Assembly (NCBI RefSeq): GCF_002549795.1
Contig: NZ_CP021435.1
Coordinates: 372,001 to 436,000, forward strand
Origin: Halomonas beimenensis
GTDB lineage: Bacteria; Pseudomonadota; Gammaproteobacteria; Pseudomonadales; Halomonadaceae
Length of the DNA: 64,000 nucleotides
Direction: 5' to 3'
The translations under genes were made by a program, and so were the position numbers. The notes beneath the pieces were generated by a model. That model made no database searches and was not told the DNA's origin. It saw only the letters and a program-made list of their open reading frames with translations. Positions 28,006-37,240 of the stretch are shown piece after piece; positions within the stretch are counted from its first letter, which is position 1; each line of letters begins with the position of its first letter.

Positions 28006-28449
28006 TCAGCCGCCGGCGCGCAGATGGTGGGGGGTGACCGGATAGCCGCGCTTCTTGTAGGTCTGCCAGCAGCGCCGCTTGGCGGTCAGCACCCCCTGGT
28101 GCTGGTTGATGATCTCGGCGACCCGCTCGAAGCGCGAGAACCACTCGGGGATCTCGGGGTGCAGGTTGAGCATGGCCTGGACGCCGGCATCGCCGGGCGG
28201 CGGCTCCTGCCAGCCGATGGTCACCGGCACCGTCGCGGCCTGCTCGCTGTCCAGCAGGGCGTGGGGCAGGTAGGCATCCGGCCGGAAGGTCCAGAGCTGG
28301 TCGTCCAGCTCCCGGGCCATGGCCTCGTCCTCGGTATGCAGGTGCAGCCGGTAGCCCTTGCGGGCGATGGTCTCGGCCAGCCGGCAGGCGAAGGCCAGCC
28401 GCGCCTCCAGGGTGGTCTCGGGGAGGATATAGAAATCGATACGGGTCAT
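28006..28449 (-). CDS. holC: DNA polymerase III, chi subunit
   Basis: HolC links the clamp-loader psi subunit to single-strand-binding protein. From the ATG at 28449 (after GAAGGGGA) the product is 147 residues. The opening TRIDFYILPETTLEARLAFA and the C-terminal YKKRGYPVTPHHLRAG are typical of the family, as is its place upstream of valS. The reading frame is open 25 codons further upstream, but that stretch is intergenic hairpin sequence. ilvE lies between holC and pepA here, whereas in E. coli pepA-holC-valS are contiguous. Confidence 0.92.
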   Translation of the reverse strand: MTRIDFYILPETTLEARLAFACRLAETIARKGYRLHLHTEDEAMARELDDQLWTFRPDAYLPHALLDSEQAATVPVTIGWQEPPPGDAGVQAMLNLHPEIPEWFSRFERVAEIINQHQGVLTAKRRCWQTYKKRGYPVTPHHLRAGG

Positions 28450-28567
28450 GAATGTCCCCTTCGGGGAGCCATAAGCTGTAAGAGCGGAGCTTCGCTCCTG
28501 GAAGCTGGAAGAGGGCTTGATCACAGGGTTGGTGGAATCACTCTGCCTTCCCGCTTCCAGCTCAGGG
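28450..28567. repeat. Purine/pyrimidine hairpin mosaic between ilvE and holC
   Basis: A GGAGC-TTC-GCTCC hairpin (28486-28498) is followed by inverted arms AGCTGGAAG (28503-28511) and CTTCCAGCT (28554-28562). The linkers are GAAG-rich. The same style of sequence, short stems joined by GAAG-type linkers inside a longer inverted repeat, recurs at 35109-35244. It may terminate or process the ilvE transcript; it overlaps no gene. Confidence 0.45.
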
Positions 28568-29668
28568 TCAGACCAGGCGGGTCAGCCAACCGCGCGTGTC
28601 CTCGCTGCGCCCGTACTGCAGGTCGAGCAGGCGGGTGCGCAGTCGCTTGGCCACCTCGTTGTCGCCCTCGGCGGCGAGACGGATGCTGCCCTCCTCGGTG
28701 ACCAGCTCGCCCACCGGGGTGATCACCGCGGCGGTGCCGCAGGCGAAGACCTCGATGATCTCGCCGGAGGCCGCGCCCTCGCGCCACTCGTCGATGCTGA
28801 TCGGCCGTTCCTCCGGGGTCAGGCCCTCGTCCTGGGCCAGGGTCAGTACCGAGTCACGGGTCACGCCCTCGAGGATGGTGTCGGTGAGGCGCGGGGTGAC
28901 GATGCGGCCGTCGCGGAACACGAAGAAGAGGTTCATGCCGCCGAGCTCCTCGATCCACTTGTTCTCGGCGGCGTCGAGGAAGGCCACCTGGCTGCAGCCG
29001 TGGGTCTCGGCCTCCTTCTGGGCGGCCAGGGAGGCGGCGTAGTTGCCGCCGCACTTGGCGAAGCCGGTGCCCCCGGGGGCGGCGCGCTTGTAGTGCGAGG
29101 ACAGCCAGATGGACACCGGCTTCACGCCGCCCTTGAAGTAGGCCGCGGCCGGGGAGGCGATGACGTAGTAGTCCACCTCGTGGGCCGGACGCACGCCGAG
29201 GAAGGTCTCGCTGGCGATCATGAAGGGACGCAGGTACAGGCTCGACTCGTCGGCCTCGCTGGCCGGTGTCGGCACCCAGGCATGGTCCTGGGCGAGCAGG
29301 GCACGCAGCGAATCGATGAAGTCCTCGTCGGAGAGCTCCGGCAGGGCCAGGCGGCGGGCGCTGCGGCGGAACCGCTCGGCGTTCTTCTCCGGACGGAAGG
29401 TCCACACCGAGCCGTCGGCATGACGGTAGGCCTTCACCCCCTCGAAGATCTCCTGGCCGTAGTGCAGCACGGCGGCGGCGGGATCCAGGGTCAGCGGGCC
29501 GTAGGGGCGCACCTCGTGGCCGTGCCAGCCGGCCTCGAGGGTCCAGCGTACATGGGCCATGTGGTCGGTGAAGTAGCGGCCGAACCCGGGGTTGCGCAGG
29601 ATGTCGTCACGGATCGGGGCCGCCGTGGCTTGGGTGGTGGGCAGCACGGAAAAGCGTTCGGTGGACAC
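28568..29668 (-). CDS. ilvE: Branched-chain amino acid aminotransferase
   Basis: This PLP enzyme catalyses the last step of leucine, isoleucine and valine synthesis and the first step of their breakdown. The 366-residue length and the long N-terminal segment place it in the BCAT group II type, unlike the shorter E. coli IlvE. The PLP lysine is in FAKCGGNYAAS; GQEIFEGVKAYRH and EELGGMNLFFV are further hallmarks. It lies between pepA and holC on the same strand. A pepA terminator upstream suggests its own promoter. Confidence 0.95.
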   Translation of the reverse strand: MSTERFSVLPTTQATAAPIRDDILRNPGFGRYFTDHMAHVRWTLEAGWHGHEVRPYGPLTLDPAAAVLHYGQEIFEGVKAYRHADGSVWTFRPEKNAERFRRSARRLALPELSDEDFIDSLRALLAQDHAWVPTPASEADESSLYLRPFMIASETFLGVRPAHEVDYYVIASPAAAYFKGGVKPVSIWLSSHYKRAAPGGTGFAKCGGNYAASLAAQKEAETHGCSQVAFLDAAENKWIEELGGMNLFFVFRDGRIVTPRLTDTILEGVTRDSVLTLAQDEGLTPEERPISIDEWREGAASGEIIEVFACGTAAVITPVGELVTEEGSIRLAAEGDNEVAKRLRTRLLDLQYGRSEDTRGWLTRLV

Positions 29669-29776
29669 GGCTGGAATCTCCGCTTCATCCGGGGCGCGTC
29701 CCGGCGCCCCGTTACGAGAACAGGATCACCGGGCCGGCGACCCCGGCCCGGTGCATGAAAGTCGATGAGTCACATG

Positions 29777-29817
29777 AAAAAGTCACCACGCCCAAAAGGC
29801 AACCCCGGGCGTGGTGG
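29777..29817 (-). terminator. pepA terminator
   Basis: CACCACGCCC (29784-29793) and GGGCGTGGTG (29808-29817) form a perfect 10-bp stem. On the minus strand it is followed by ACTTTTT. It lies directly after the pepA stop at 29822. Confidence 0.85.
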
Positions 29818-29821
29818 CGGA

Positions 29822-31345
<1,524 letters not shown>

Positions 31346-31356
31346 GGTGTCTCCAC

Positions 31357-31385
31357 AAGACAAGCGGTGGGGGATTCAGGATAAT
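31357..31385 (+). promoter_or_regulatory. lptFG promoter
   Basis: AAGACA (31357-31362) and GATAAT (31380-31385) are spaced by 17 bp and match the sigma-70 consensus at 4/6 and 5/6 positions. They point toward lptF, about 95 bp downstream. A matching promoter for divergent pepA is less clear. Confidence 0.5.
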
Positions 31386-31480
31386 GCCGGCACGTTGCCG
31401 AGTCGTCCCAGTGTACCCAAGGCAAAGTCTCATTGCATGGAAGTTGGCCGGGCCGGAAGGCCATGGGCCGGGAGACAACG

Positions 31481-32563
31481 TTGATCATATTCCGCTACCT
31501 GACCCGCGAGATCCTGCAGACCATGGCCGCGGTGGCCGGCGTGCTGCTGCTGGTGATCATGGGCAGCCGTTTCATTCGCTACTTCGCCAATGCGGCGGAG
31601 GGCGAGATCCCCCTCGACATCCTCGGCACCCTGATGCTCTTCCATCTGCCGGGGTTTCTCGAGCTGATCCTGCCCCTGTCCTTCTTCCTGGGCATCCTGC
31701 TGGCCTACGGCCAGCTCTACCTCAACAGCGAGATCACCGTCCTGGTGGCCTGTGGCACCAGCCCCAACCGCCTGCTGCAGGTGAGCCTGGTGCCCGCCAC
31801 CCTCGTGGCCGTGCTGGTGGGGCTTTGCAGCCTCTGGCTGACCCCGGCCGGGGCCCTGCACAACGAGGTGATGCTCGAGGAGCAGCGCAGCCAGCTGGAT
31901 TTCTCGGCGCTGACGCCGGGGCGCTTCCAGGACTTCGGGGGAGGGCGCACCGCCTACACGGAAGCCCTCAGCGACGATGAGCAGGAAATGCGCGAGGTCT
32001 TTATCAGCGAACGCCAGCGCCGCTCCGACGGCACGCCCTCGACGGTGGTCACCCGGGCCGCCGCCGGCTACCAGACCGTCGACGCCGACACCGGTAGCCG
32101 CTTCCTGGTGCTTTCCGACGGGCAACGCTACAGCGTCGAGCCGGGGCGGGCCCAGGCGGAGCGTCTCGAGTTCGGCACCTATGCGGTGCGCCTTTCCCGG
32201 GCCATGGAGCGTCCCGACCTCGAGGATCCGGAATATGCCACCACCCCGGCGCTGGCCGCCGATGACGCCCCGGCGGCCCGCGCCCAGCTGCAGTGGCGGC
32301 TGGGGCTGCCGGTGATGGTCTTCATCCTGACCCTGCTGGCCATGCCGCTGTCGCGGGTCAACCCGCGCCAGGGGCGCTTCGCCAAGCTGCTGCCGGCGAT
32401 CTTCCTCTACGTGGCCTACCTCAGCCTGCTGCTGGCGGCCCTGGATGGCATCGCCCAGGGCGGCTGGCCCGCCGGACTCGGCATGTGGCCCATCCATGCC
32501 GCCTTCCTGGCCGTCGGTCTCGCCATGACGCTGCACGCCCAGCGCAAGGGGATGAGCGGATGA
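31481..32563 (+). CDS. lptF: LPS export ABC transporter permease LptF
   Basis: LptF with LptG forms the inner-membrane channel of the LptB2FG machine that extracts lipopolysaccharide toward LptC. The likely start is the TTG at 31481, six bases after GGGAG, giving the family-typical N-terminus (M)IIFRYLTREIL and 360 residues. An ATG at 31463 would add six residues. Three N-terminal membrane helices, a central periplasmic beta-jellyroll region (about 135-260) and three C-terminal helices are evident. ILPLSFFLGILLAYG and PLSRVNPRQGRFAKL are family signatures. Its stop overlaps the lptG start (ATGA). Confidence 0.93.
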   Translation: MIIFRYLTREILQTMAAVAGVLLLVIMGSRFIRYFANAAEGEIPLDILGTLMLFHLPGFLELILPLSFFLGILLAYGQLYLNSEITVLVACGTSPNRLLQVSLVPATLVAVLVGLCSLWLTPAGALHNEVMLEEQRSQLDFSALTPGRFQDFGGGRTAYTEALSDDEQEMREVFISERQRRSDGTPSTVVTRAAAGYQTVDADTGSRFLVLSDGQRYSVEPGRAQAERLEFGTYAVRLSRAMERPDLEDPEYATTPALAADDAPAARAQLQWRLGLPVMVFILTLLAMPLSRVNPRQGRFAKLLPAIFLYVAYLSLLLAALDGIAQGGWPAGLGMWPIHAAFLAVGLAMTLHAQRKGMSG

Positions 32564-33624
32564 TCGCCGACCGCCTCGACCGCTACATCGCCCGTCATAT
32601 CCTGGGCGCCATCGTCGTGGTGCAGGTGGTGCTGCTGGGCCTCGACCTGGTGATCACCTACATCAACGACCTGGGCGACGTGCAAGGCGACTACGGTGCC
32701 CTGCAGGTGCTGCTCTACCTGATCTTCCGGTTGCCCTGGCGCTTCTATCAGTACGCCCCGGTGGGGGTGCTGATCGGGGCATTGATCGGGCTCGGCAGCA
32801 TGGCGTCGAGCAACGAGCTTACCGTGATGCGGGCCGCCGGCCGTTCGCTGACCCGCATCCTCTGGGGGGCGATGAAGCCGATCATCCTGGTCATCGCCGT
32901 GGTGCTGCTCGTCGCGGAGTTCGTCAGTCCCCGTACCGAGCAGTTCGCCAGCGCCTGGCGCCTGGAGAAGATGCAGGGCGAGGGGGCCGTGCTCACCGAG
33001 CGTGGCGGCTGGCAGCGCGAGGGCGACGACTTCTATCGCTTCGGCGCGATCCGAGCCGACCAGGTGGTGCTGGACTTGACCCGCTACCGCTTCGAGGGAC
33101 GCGAGCTGCGCGAGGCGCTGTTCGCCCGGCGGGCGGTGTGGCAGGGCGATGGCTGGATGCTCGAGGACGTGGCGGTGACCCGCTTCGAGGACGATCGCAC
33201 CCTCGCCGTCCATCAGCCCCGCCGCCCCTGGGAGACCCGGCTGACTCCCGCCGGCCTCGATCGCCTGCTTCGCGACGTCGAGACCCAGGCGCCCAGCGAG
33301 CTCTGGGCCTATGCCCGCGACCTTCGGGCCCAGGGCCAGGCCGCGACTCAGCCGCTGCTGTACTTCTGGCAGAAGATGCTGATGCCGTTGACCATGGCGT
33401 CGCTGGTGCTGGTGGCGGCCTCCTTCGTGTTCGGCCCCTTGCGCACCGTGGCCGCCGGCACCCGAGTCTTCTATGGCGTGGTGACGGGGCTGGTGTTCAA
33501 GTACCTCCAGGACCTGCTGGGGCCGGCGTCCACGGTGTTCGGCTTCTCCCCCGCCTGGGCCGTGCTGGTGCCCACCCTGCTTTGCGCCGGCCTGGGGCTC
33601 TACCTGCTCCGCCGCACCGGCTGA
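32560..33624 (+). CDS. lptG: LPS export ABC transporter permease LptG
   Basis: LptG is the second permease of the lipopolysaccharide exporter. The 354-residue protein starts at 32560, overlapping lptF by four bases; the reading frame is open upstream but there it shadows lptF. It has the same layout as LptF: N-terminal helices (DRYIARHILGAIVVVQVV), a coupling region (SSNELTVMRAAGRSLTRI), a periplasmic domain and C-terminal helices ending in LGLYLLRR. lptB, lptC and lptA are not in the window. Confidence 0.94.
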   Translation: MIADRLDRYIARHILGAIVVVQVVLLGLDLVITYINDLGDVQGDYGALQVLLYLIFRLPWRFYQYAPVGVLIGALIGLGSMASSNELTVMRAAGRSLTRILWGAMKPIILVIAVVLLVAEFVSPRTEQFASAWRLEKMQGEGAVLTERGGWQREGDDFYRFGAIRADQVVLDLTRYRFEGRELREALFARRAVWQGDGWMLEDVAVTRFEDDRTLAVHQPRRPWETRLTPAGLDRLLRDVETQAPSELWAYARDLRAQGQAATQPLLYFWQKMLMPLTMASLVLVAASFVFGPLRTVAAGTRVFYGVVTGLVFKYLQDLLGPASTVFGFSPAWAVLVPTLLCAGLGLYLLRRTG

Positions 33625-33640
33625 CTCTCGGAGACCCTTG

Positions 33641-34126
33641 ATGCTGCGACGCTTCGATCACCTCGACGATACCTGGCCCGCCGGCCTCGGACGGCGCCTC
33701 GGTGCCATGCTCTATGACGGCCTGCTGGTGCTGGCCATCTGGATCGTCATCGCCGCGGCCCATGTGGCGGTCAGTCGCCTGGTGCTCGGCCTGTCGCCGG
33801 AACAGGTGGGGGCGGGCGCCGCCCAGGTGCTGTCGCTGCGCCTGTTGCTGGTGGCCTCCGCCTTTGCCTTCTTCGCCTATTCCTGGACCCGTGGCGGGAT
33901 GACGCTGGGCATGCAGGCCTGGCGGCTGCGGGTACAGACCCCCGACGGCCATTCCATCACCCTGCTGCAGAGCCTGATGCGCTTCCTGGTGGGGGCGCTG
34001 TCCTTCCTGCCCCTGGGCCTTGGCCACCTCTGGGTGCTGTTCGATGCCGAGCGGCGCAGCTGGGCGGACATCGCCTCCGGGACGCGAGTCGTGGTGCTGC
34101 CCAAGGCCGCGAAGCGCAGGCCCTGA
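33641..34126 (+). CDS. RDD family membrane protein
   Basis: This 161-residue protein has the RDD-family pattern: an Arg-rich start with GLGRRLGAMLYDGLLVLAIW, an Asp in the first helix, and a MTLGMQAWRLRV motif before the last helices. Three hydrophobic segments are visible. RDD proteins are suspected transporters, some tied to Na+/H+ exchange in halotolerant bacteria, but a function here is not established. It lies 16 bp after lptG with GGAG upstream, so it is probably in the lptFG transcript. Confidence 0.85.
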   Translation: MLRRFDHLDDTWPAGLGRRLGAMLYDGLLVLAIWIVIAAAHVAVSRLVLGLSPEQVGAGAAQVLSLRLLLVASAFAFFAYSWTRGGMTLGMQAWRLRVQTPDGHSITLLQSLMRFLVGALSFLPLGLGHLWVLFDAERRSWADIASGTRVVVLPKAAKRRP

Positions 34127-34192
34127 TCCCCGCTCGCTCCCGGCGCCCGAGCCGGGGTGCGCCCGTCGTGAATCAGCACTTGCCGATAGAGA

Positions 34193-34243
34193 TGAGAATT
34201 TTTCTCAGGCTATGGTTGCGATAGTCCTTGCGAATCATTTACA
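34193..34243 (+). promoter_or_regulatory. Fur-box-like sites upstream of bfd
   Basis: TGAGAATTTTTCTCA (34193-34207) matches the 7-1-7 Fur consensus TGATAAT-N-ATTATCA at 11 of 14 positions. A second, weaker site lies at 34229-34243 (10 of 14). They sit 32-82 bp before the bfd ATG in AT-rich sequence likely to hold the promoter. Iron repression by Fur would fit the neighbouring bacterioferritin genes. Confidence 0.6.
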
Positions 34244-34274
34244 TTCATTCTCGTAAACGGCGCGAGGTGATGTC

Positions 34275-34481
34275 ATGTACGTGTGTCTGTGCAAGGGTGT
34301 GAGTGACAAGGAGATCCGTCGCAGTGTCGAGAGCGGCGCGCGCAGCTGGCGAGAAGTCCAGCGCGAGACGCGTTGCGGCACCCAGTGCGGCAAGTGCGCC
34401 TGCATGGGCAAGGACATTACCCGCGAGGCGATCAAGGAAGAGCTGGCCATGGCCAATGCGGGGCTCGCCTACGCCGTGTGA
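34275..34481 (+). CDS. bfd: Bacterioferritin-associated ferredoxin
   Basis: Bfd is a 68-residue [2Fe-2S] protein that reduces the bacterioferritin haem to release stored iron. The four ligands appear as CLC near the N-terminus (Cys4, Cys6) and CGTQCGKC later (two of Cys34, Cys38, Cys41), followed by the family helix AIKEELAMA. It lies 150 bp upstream of bfr on the same strand. The candidate Fur boxes suggest induction on iron starvation. Confidence 0.93.
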   Translation: MYVCLCKGVSDKEIRRSVESGARSWREVQRETRCGTQCGKCACMGKDITREAIKEELAMANAGLAYAV

Positions 34482-34631
34482 TGGCAATCGCTATCGTTTC
34501 CGTTGCCTTTTTCAACGCTTTGATTTGATTGCATTTTTACTGATATTGCCTAGACTGCCGGCAGGCATGGCGGCACGCTGCTCTGCGTGCCAAGCTGATG
34601 GACGACCTGACGACAGCAACGAGGTGATGTC

Positions 34632-35108
34632 ATGAAAGGCGACAAGAAGGTCATCGAGTACCTCAACACCAACCTCGGCAACGAGCTGGTGGCGATCAAC
34701 CAGTACTACCTGCACGCCAAGATGTTCCAGGACTGGGGACTGGCCGCCCTGGGCAAGTTCGAATACGACGAGTCCATCGACGAGATGAAGCACGCCGACA
34801 AGCTGATCGAGCGGATCCTCTTCCTCGAGGGCGTGCCCAACCTGCAGGACTACGGCAAGCTGCTGATCGGCGAGGACACCAAGGAGATGCTCGAGTGCGA
34901 CCTCAAGCTCGAGCAGAAGGGCCGCGACGACTACATCGAGGCCATCGCCTATTGCGAGTCGGTCCAGGACTACGTCACCCGTGACCTCCTGCGCGACATC
35001 CTCGCCGAGGAGGAGGAGCACATCGACAAGCTCGAGACCGAACTCGGCCTGATCGACAAGGTCGGCCTCGAGAACTACCTGCAGAAGCAGATGCACGAGG
35101 CGGAATAA
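34632..35108 (+). CDS. bfr: Bacterioferritin
   Basis: Bfr assembles into a 24-mer that stores iron as ferric oxide and binds haem between subunits. The 158-residue protein has the haem ligand Met52 (DEMKHAD) and the ferroxidase ligands Glu18, Glu51, His54, Glu94, Glu127 and His130 in their usual places. With a complete ferroxidase centre and Met52 it is a true bacterioferritin and not a Dps or ferritin. Upstream sequence (34482-34631) is AT-rich and has a possible weak Fur-like site near 34482-34500. Confidence 0.96.
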   Translation: MKGDKKVIEYLNTNLGNELVAINQYYLHAKMFQDWGLAALGKFEYDESIDEMKHADKLIERILFLEGVPNLQDYGKLLIGEDTKEMLECDLKLEQKGRDDYIEAIAYCESVQDYVTRDLLRDILAEEEEHIDKLETELGLIDKVGLENYLQKQMHEAE

Positions 35109-35244
35109 CGAAGCAAGAAGCACGCGACTGCGTCGCTTCAAGAAGGAAGAACGGCGTCAAGCGCCTCGAGAGGGAAGAAAGCCCTCGATATCTCGGGTGA
35201 TGGAGTCAGCCCCTCTTCCTTCTTCCCACCTCCCTCTTCCTCTC
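35109..35244. repeat. Purine/pyrimidine hairpin mosaic after bfr
   Basis: Outer arms AAGAAGGAAGA (35140-35150) and TCTTCCTTCTT (35214-35224) are a perfect 11-bp inverted repeat. Small stems lie in or beside it: GCGAC-TGC-GTCGC (35124-35136), GGCG/CGCC (35153-35165) and an interrupted TCGA-GGG stem (35166-35188). Linkers are GAAG-rich. It lies between converging bfr and the DUF1653 gene and could terminate both; no T-run of more than a few bases follows. Confidence 0.5.
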
Positions 35245-35469
35245 CTAGAAAGCCTTCTCCAGGGCGAAGCGCGGGACCGGTTCGCCCTGGACCTCCACGG
35301 TCTCCATGAACATGCCCAGGGGCCTCACCCAGAGGCCGTAGTCGCCGTACAGGGCGCGGTAGGCCACCAGGGGTTCCTCGGTCTCGCTGTGGTGGGCCAC
35401 GCCGATCACCTCGTAGAGCGGTCCCTTGTAGTGGCGATAGATGCCGGGCACGGGATGCGGGGCTTCCAT
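35245..35469 (-). CDS. DUF1653 domain protein
   Basis: This 74-residue protein consists of a single DUF1653 domain, recognisable from PGIYRHYKGPLYEVIGVAHHSET, with YRALYGDYGLWVRP and MFMETVEVQG. (The first of these is a run of two adjoining motifs, residues 8-30.) Its biochemical role is unknown. The ATG at 35469 is 13 bp after the tcdA stop, so it is probably the last gene of the truC-tcdA transcript. Confidence 0.85.
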   Translation of the reverse strand: MEAPHPVPGIYRHYKGPLYEVIGVAHHSETEEPLVAYRALYGDYGLWVRPLGMFMETVEVQGEPVPRFALEKAF

Positions 35470-35482
35470 GGGGGCCTCCGGG

Positions 35483-36307
35483 TCAGGGGGAAGAGAGGGC
35501 CTCGCGGGCCAGGCGCGCCAGGGTGCGCGAGGCGGCCACGAAGCCGAAGCTGCCGGTGACGAAGGTGGCCGCGCCGAAGCCCGAGGCGCAGTCGAGGCGA
35601 GTGGCCTCGCCGGCGCCGGGCTTCTGCAGGCAGACCTCGCCGTCGGCGCCGGGATAGACGAGCTGCTCGTCGGAGTAGACGCACTCCACCGAGAAGCGCC
35701 GCTTGGGGTTGCGCGAGAAGCCGTGGTCGCGGCGCAACCGGGCACGGACCTTGGCGAGCAGCGGATCGTGCTCGGTGCGCGTCAGGTCGGCCACGCGGAT
35801 GCGGGTGGGGTCGGTCTGTCCGCCGGCCGCCCCCGTGACGGTGATCGGCAGCTTGCGTCGCTTGCACCAGGCGATCAGCGCCGCCTTGGCCACCACGCTG
35901 TCGATGGCGTCGATGACATGGTCGGCGTCCTCGGGTAGCCGCTCGGCGAGGTTGGCGGGGGTGACGAAGGCGGTATCCGCCGCCACCTCGATGCCGGGCT
36001 GGATGGCCCGGCAGCGCTCGGCCAGCACCTCCACCTTGGGCCGGCCGATGGTGCCGTCCAGGGCGTGCAGCTGGCGGTTGACGTTGGAGACGCAGACGTC
36101 ATCCAGGTCGATCAGCGTCAGTCGGCCGATGCCCGAGCGGGCCAGGGCCTCCACCGCCCAGCTGCCCACGCCGCCCACGCCCACCACCACCACGTGGGCG
36201 TCACGGAAGCGAGCCGCGGCACGGACGCCATAGAGGCGTCGTATGCCGCCGAAGCGCAGCGAATGGTCGTCGGTCTCGGCGAAAGCGGGGGAGAAGGCGT
36301 CGTTCAT
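35483..36307 (-). CDS. tcdA: tRNA threonylcarbamoyladenosine dehydratase
   Basis: TcdA (CsdL) is an E1-like ThiF-family ATPase that cyclises t6A37 to ct6A in tRNAs, with sulfur-relay help from CsdA/CsdE in E. coli. I start at the ATG at 36307 (274 residues). The nucleotide-binding loop GVGGVGSWAVEALARSGIG (about residues 43-61) and the DLDDVCVSNVNRQ segment are clear, as is DAIDSVVAKAAL. The start overlaps the truC stop as ATGA, showing translational coupling of two tRNA-modification genes. Confidence 0.92.
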   Translation of the reverse strand: MNDAFSPAFAETDDHSLRFGGIRRLYGVRAAARFRDAHVVVVGVGGVGSWAVEALARSGIGRLTLIDLDDVCVSNVNRQLHALDGTIGRPKVEVLAERCRAIQPGIEVAADTAFVTPANLAERLPEDADHVIDAIDSVVAKAALIAWCKRRKLPITVTGAAGGQTDPTRIRVADLTRTEHDPLLAKVRARLRRDHGFSRNPKRRFSVECVYSDEQLVYPGADGEVCLQKPGAGEATRLDCASGFGAATFVTGSFGFVAASRTLARLAREALSSP

Positions 36308-37080
36308 GGCGGCGTTCCGGCGTCGGCGGAGAGCGGTTCGAGTGGCATCCGGCGATTGGCGGGCAGGTGGCCCGCCCAGCCGAAGCGTCGGAAGAGCGAG
36401 GTCATGGGGGCGTCCAGGGCGCACCCCAGGTCCAGGCGGTGGCCCTCCACCGGGTGGTCGAAGGCCAGGCCCACGGCGGCCAGGAGCAGCCGGGGGCAGT
36501 CCAGTCGCTCGGCGAAGAAGCGGTTATGCACGCCCTTGCCGTGCTTGGCGTCGCCGATGATGGGATAGCCGCGCCGGGACAGGTGGCGGCGGATCTGGTG
36601 GCGCCGGCCGGTCAGGGGGCGCGCCTCCATCAGCGAGTAGCGGCTGGTCGGATAGCGGTCCACCCGCACCGGCAGCTCCACGCTGTCCAGCCGGCGCACC
36701 TCGGTCACCGCCTCCAGGGCCGGCATCTCGGCCTTGGGGCGGCGGCCGTCCTCTTCGCGAAGCGCATATTCCAGGCGCTCGGCATCCGGGCCGTTGCCGC
36801 GCACCACCGCCAGGTAGCGCTTGTCGACCCGGCGTGCCTCGAAGGCCTCGGCCAGGCGGGTGGCGATCGCCGGGGTCAGGGCGAAGACCATCAGGCCCGA
36901 GGTGGGCCGGTCGAGCCGGTGCACCGGATAGACTCGCCGGCCCAGCTGGTCGCGCAGCGTCTGCAACAGGAAGTGGCGCTCCCCCCGGGCCAGGGCGCTA
37001 CGATGCACCAGCAGGCCGGCCGGCTTGTGCACGGCGACCAGGTGATCGTCGCGGTAGAGGATCGGCAGCGGTTCCGTCAT
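36304..37080 (-). CDS. truC: tRNA pseudouridine(65) synthase
   Basis: TruC belongs to the RluA family of pseudouridine synthases and modifies U65 in certain tRNAs. The 258-residue protein has the catalytic Asp in HRLDRPTSGLMVFA, the opening LYRDDHLVAVHKPAGLLVH and the motif GRRHQIRRHLSRRGYPI. The RluA paralogues usually carry an S4 domain or different N-terminus, which is absent, favouring TruC. It overlaps tcdA by four bases. Confidence 0.9.
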   Translation of the reverse strand: MTEPLPILYRDDHLVAVHKPAGLLVHRSALARGERHFLLQTLRDQLGRRVYPVHRLDRPTSGLMVFALTPAIATRLAEAFEARRVDKRYLAVVRGNGPDAERLEYALREEDGRRPKAEMPALEAVTEVRRLDSVELPVRVDRYPTSRYSLMEARPLTGRRHQIRRHLSRRGYPIIGDAKHGKGVHNRFFAERLDCPRLLLAAVGLAFDHPVEGHRLDLGCALDAPMTSLFRRFGWAGHLPANRRMPLEPLSADAGTPP

Positions 37081-37240
37081 GGGCGCTCGTCAGGGCGTGG
37101 GATCGAGGGGGCACATTGTCGCCGCCAGCGCCGGGGATGTCATCCGGGTTGTCGCCCCGCTACCGTGACCTCCACCTTGGTCGCCTCGCGCCGGAGGACG
37201 AAATTGGCCAAGCTGGAAGGCCCTGTGTCCGGAGGTCGCC

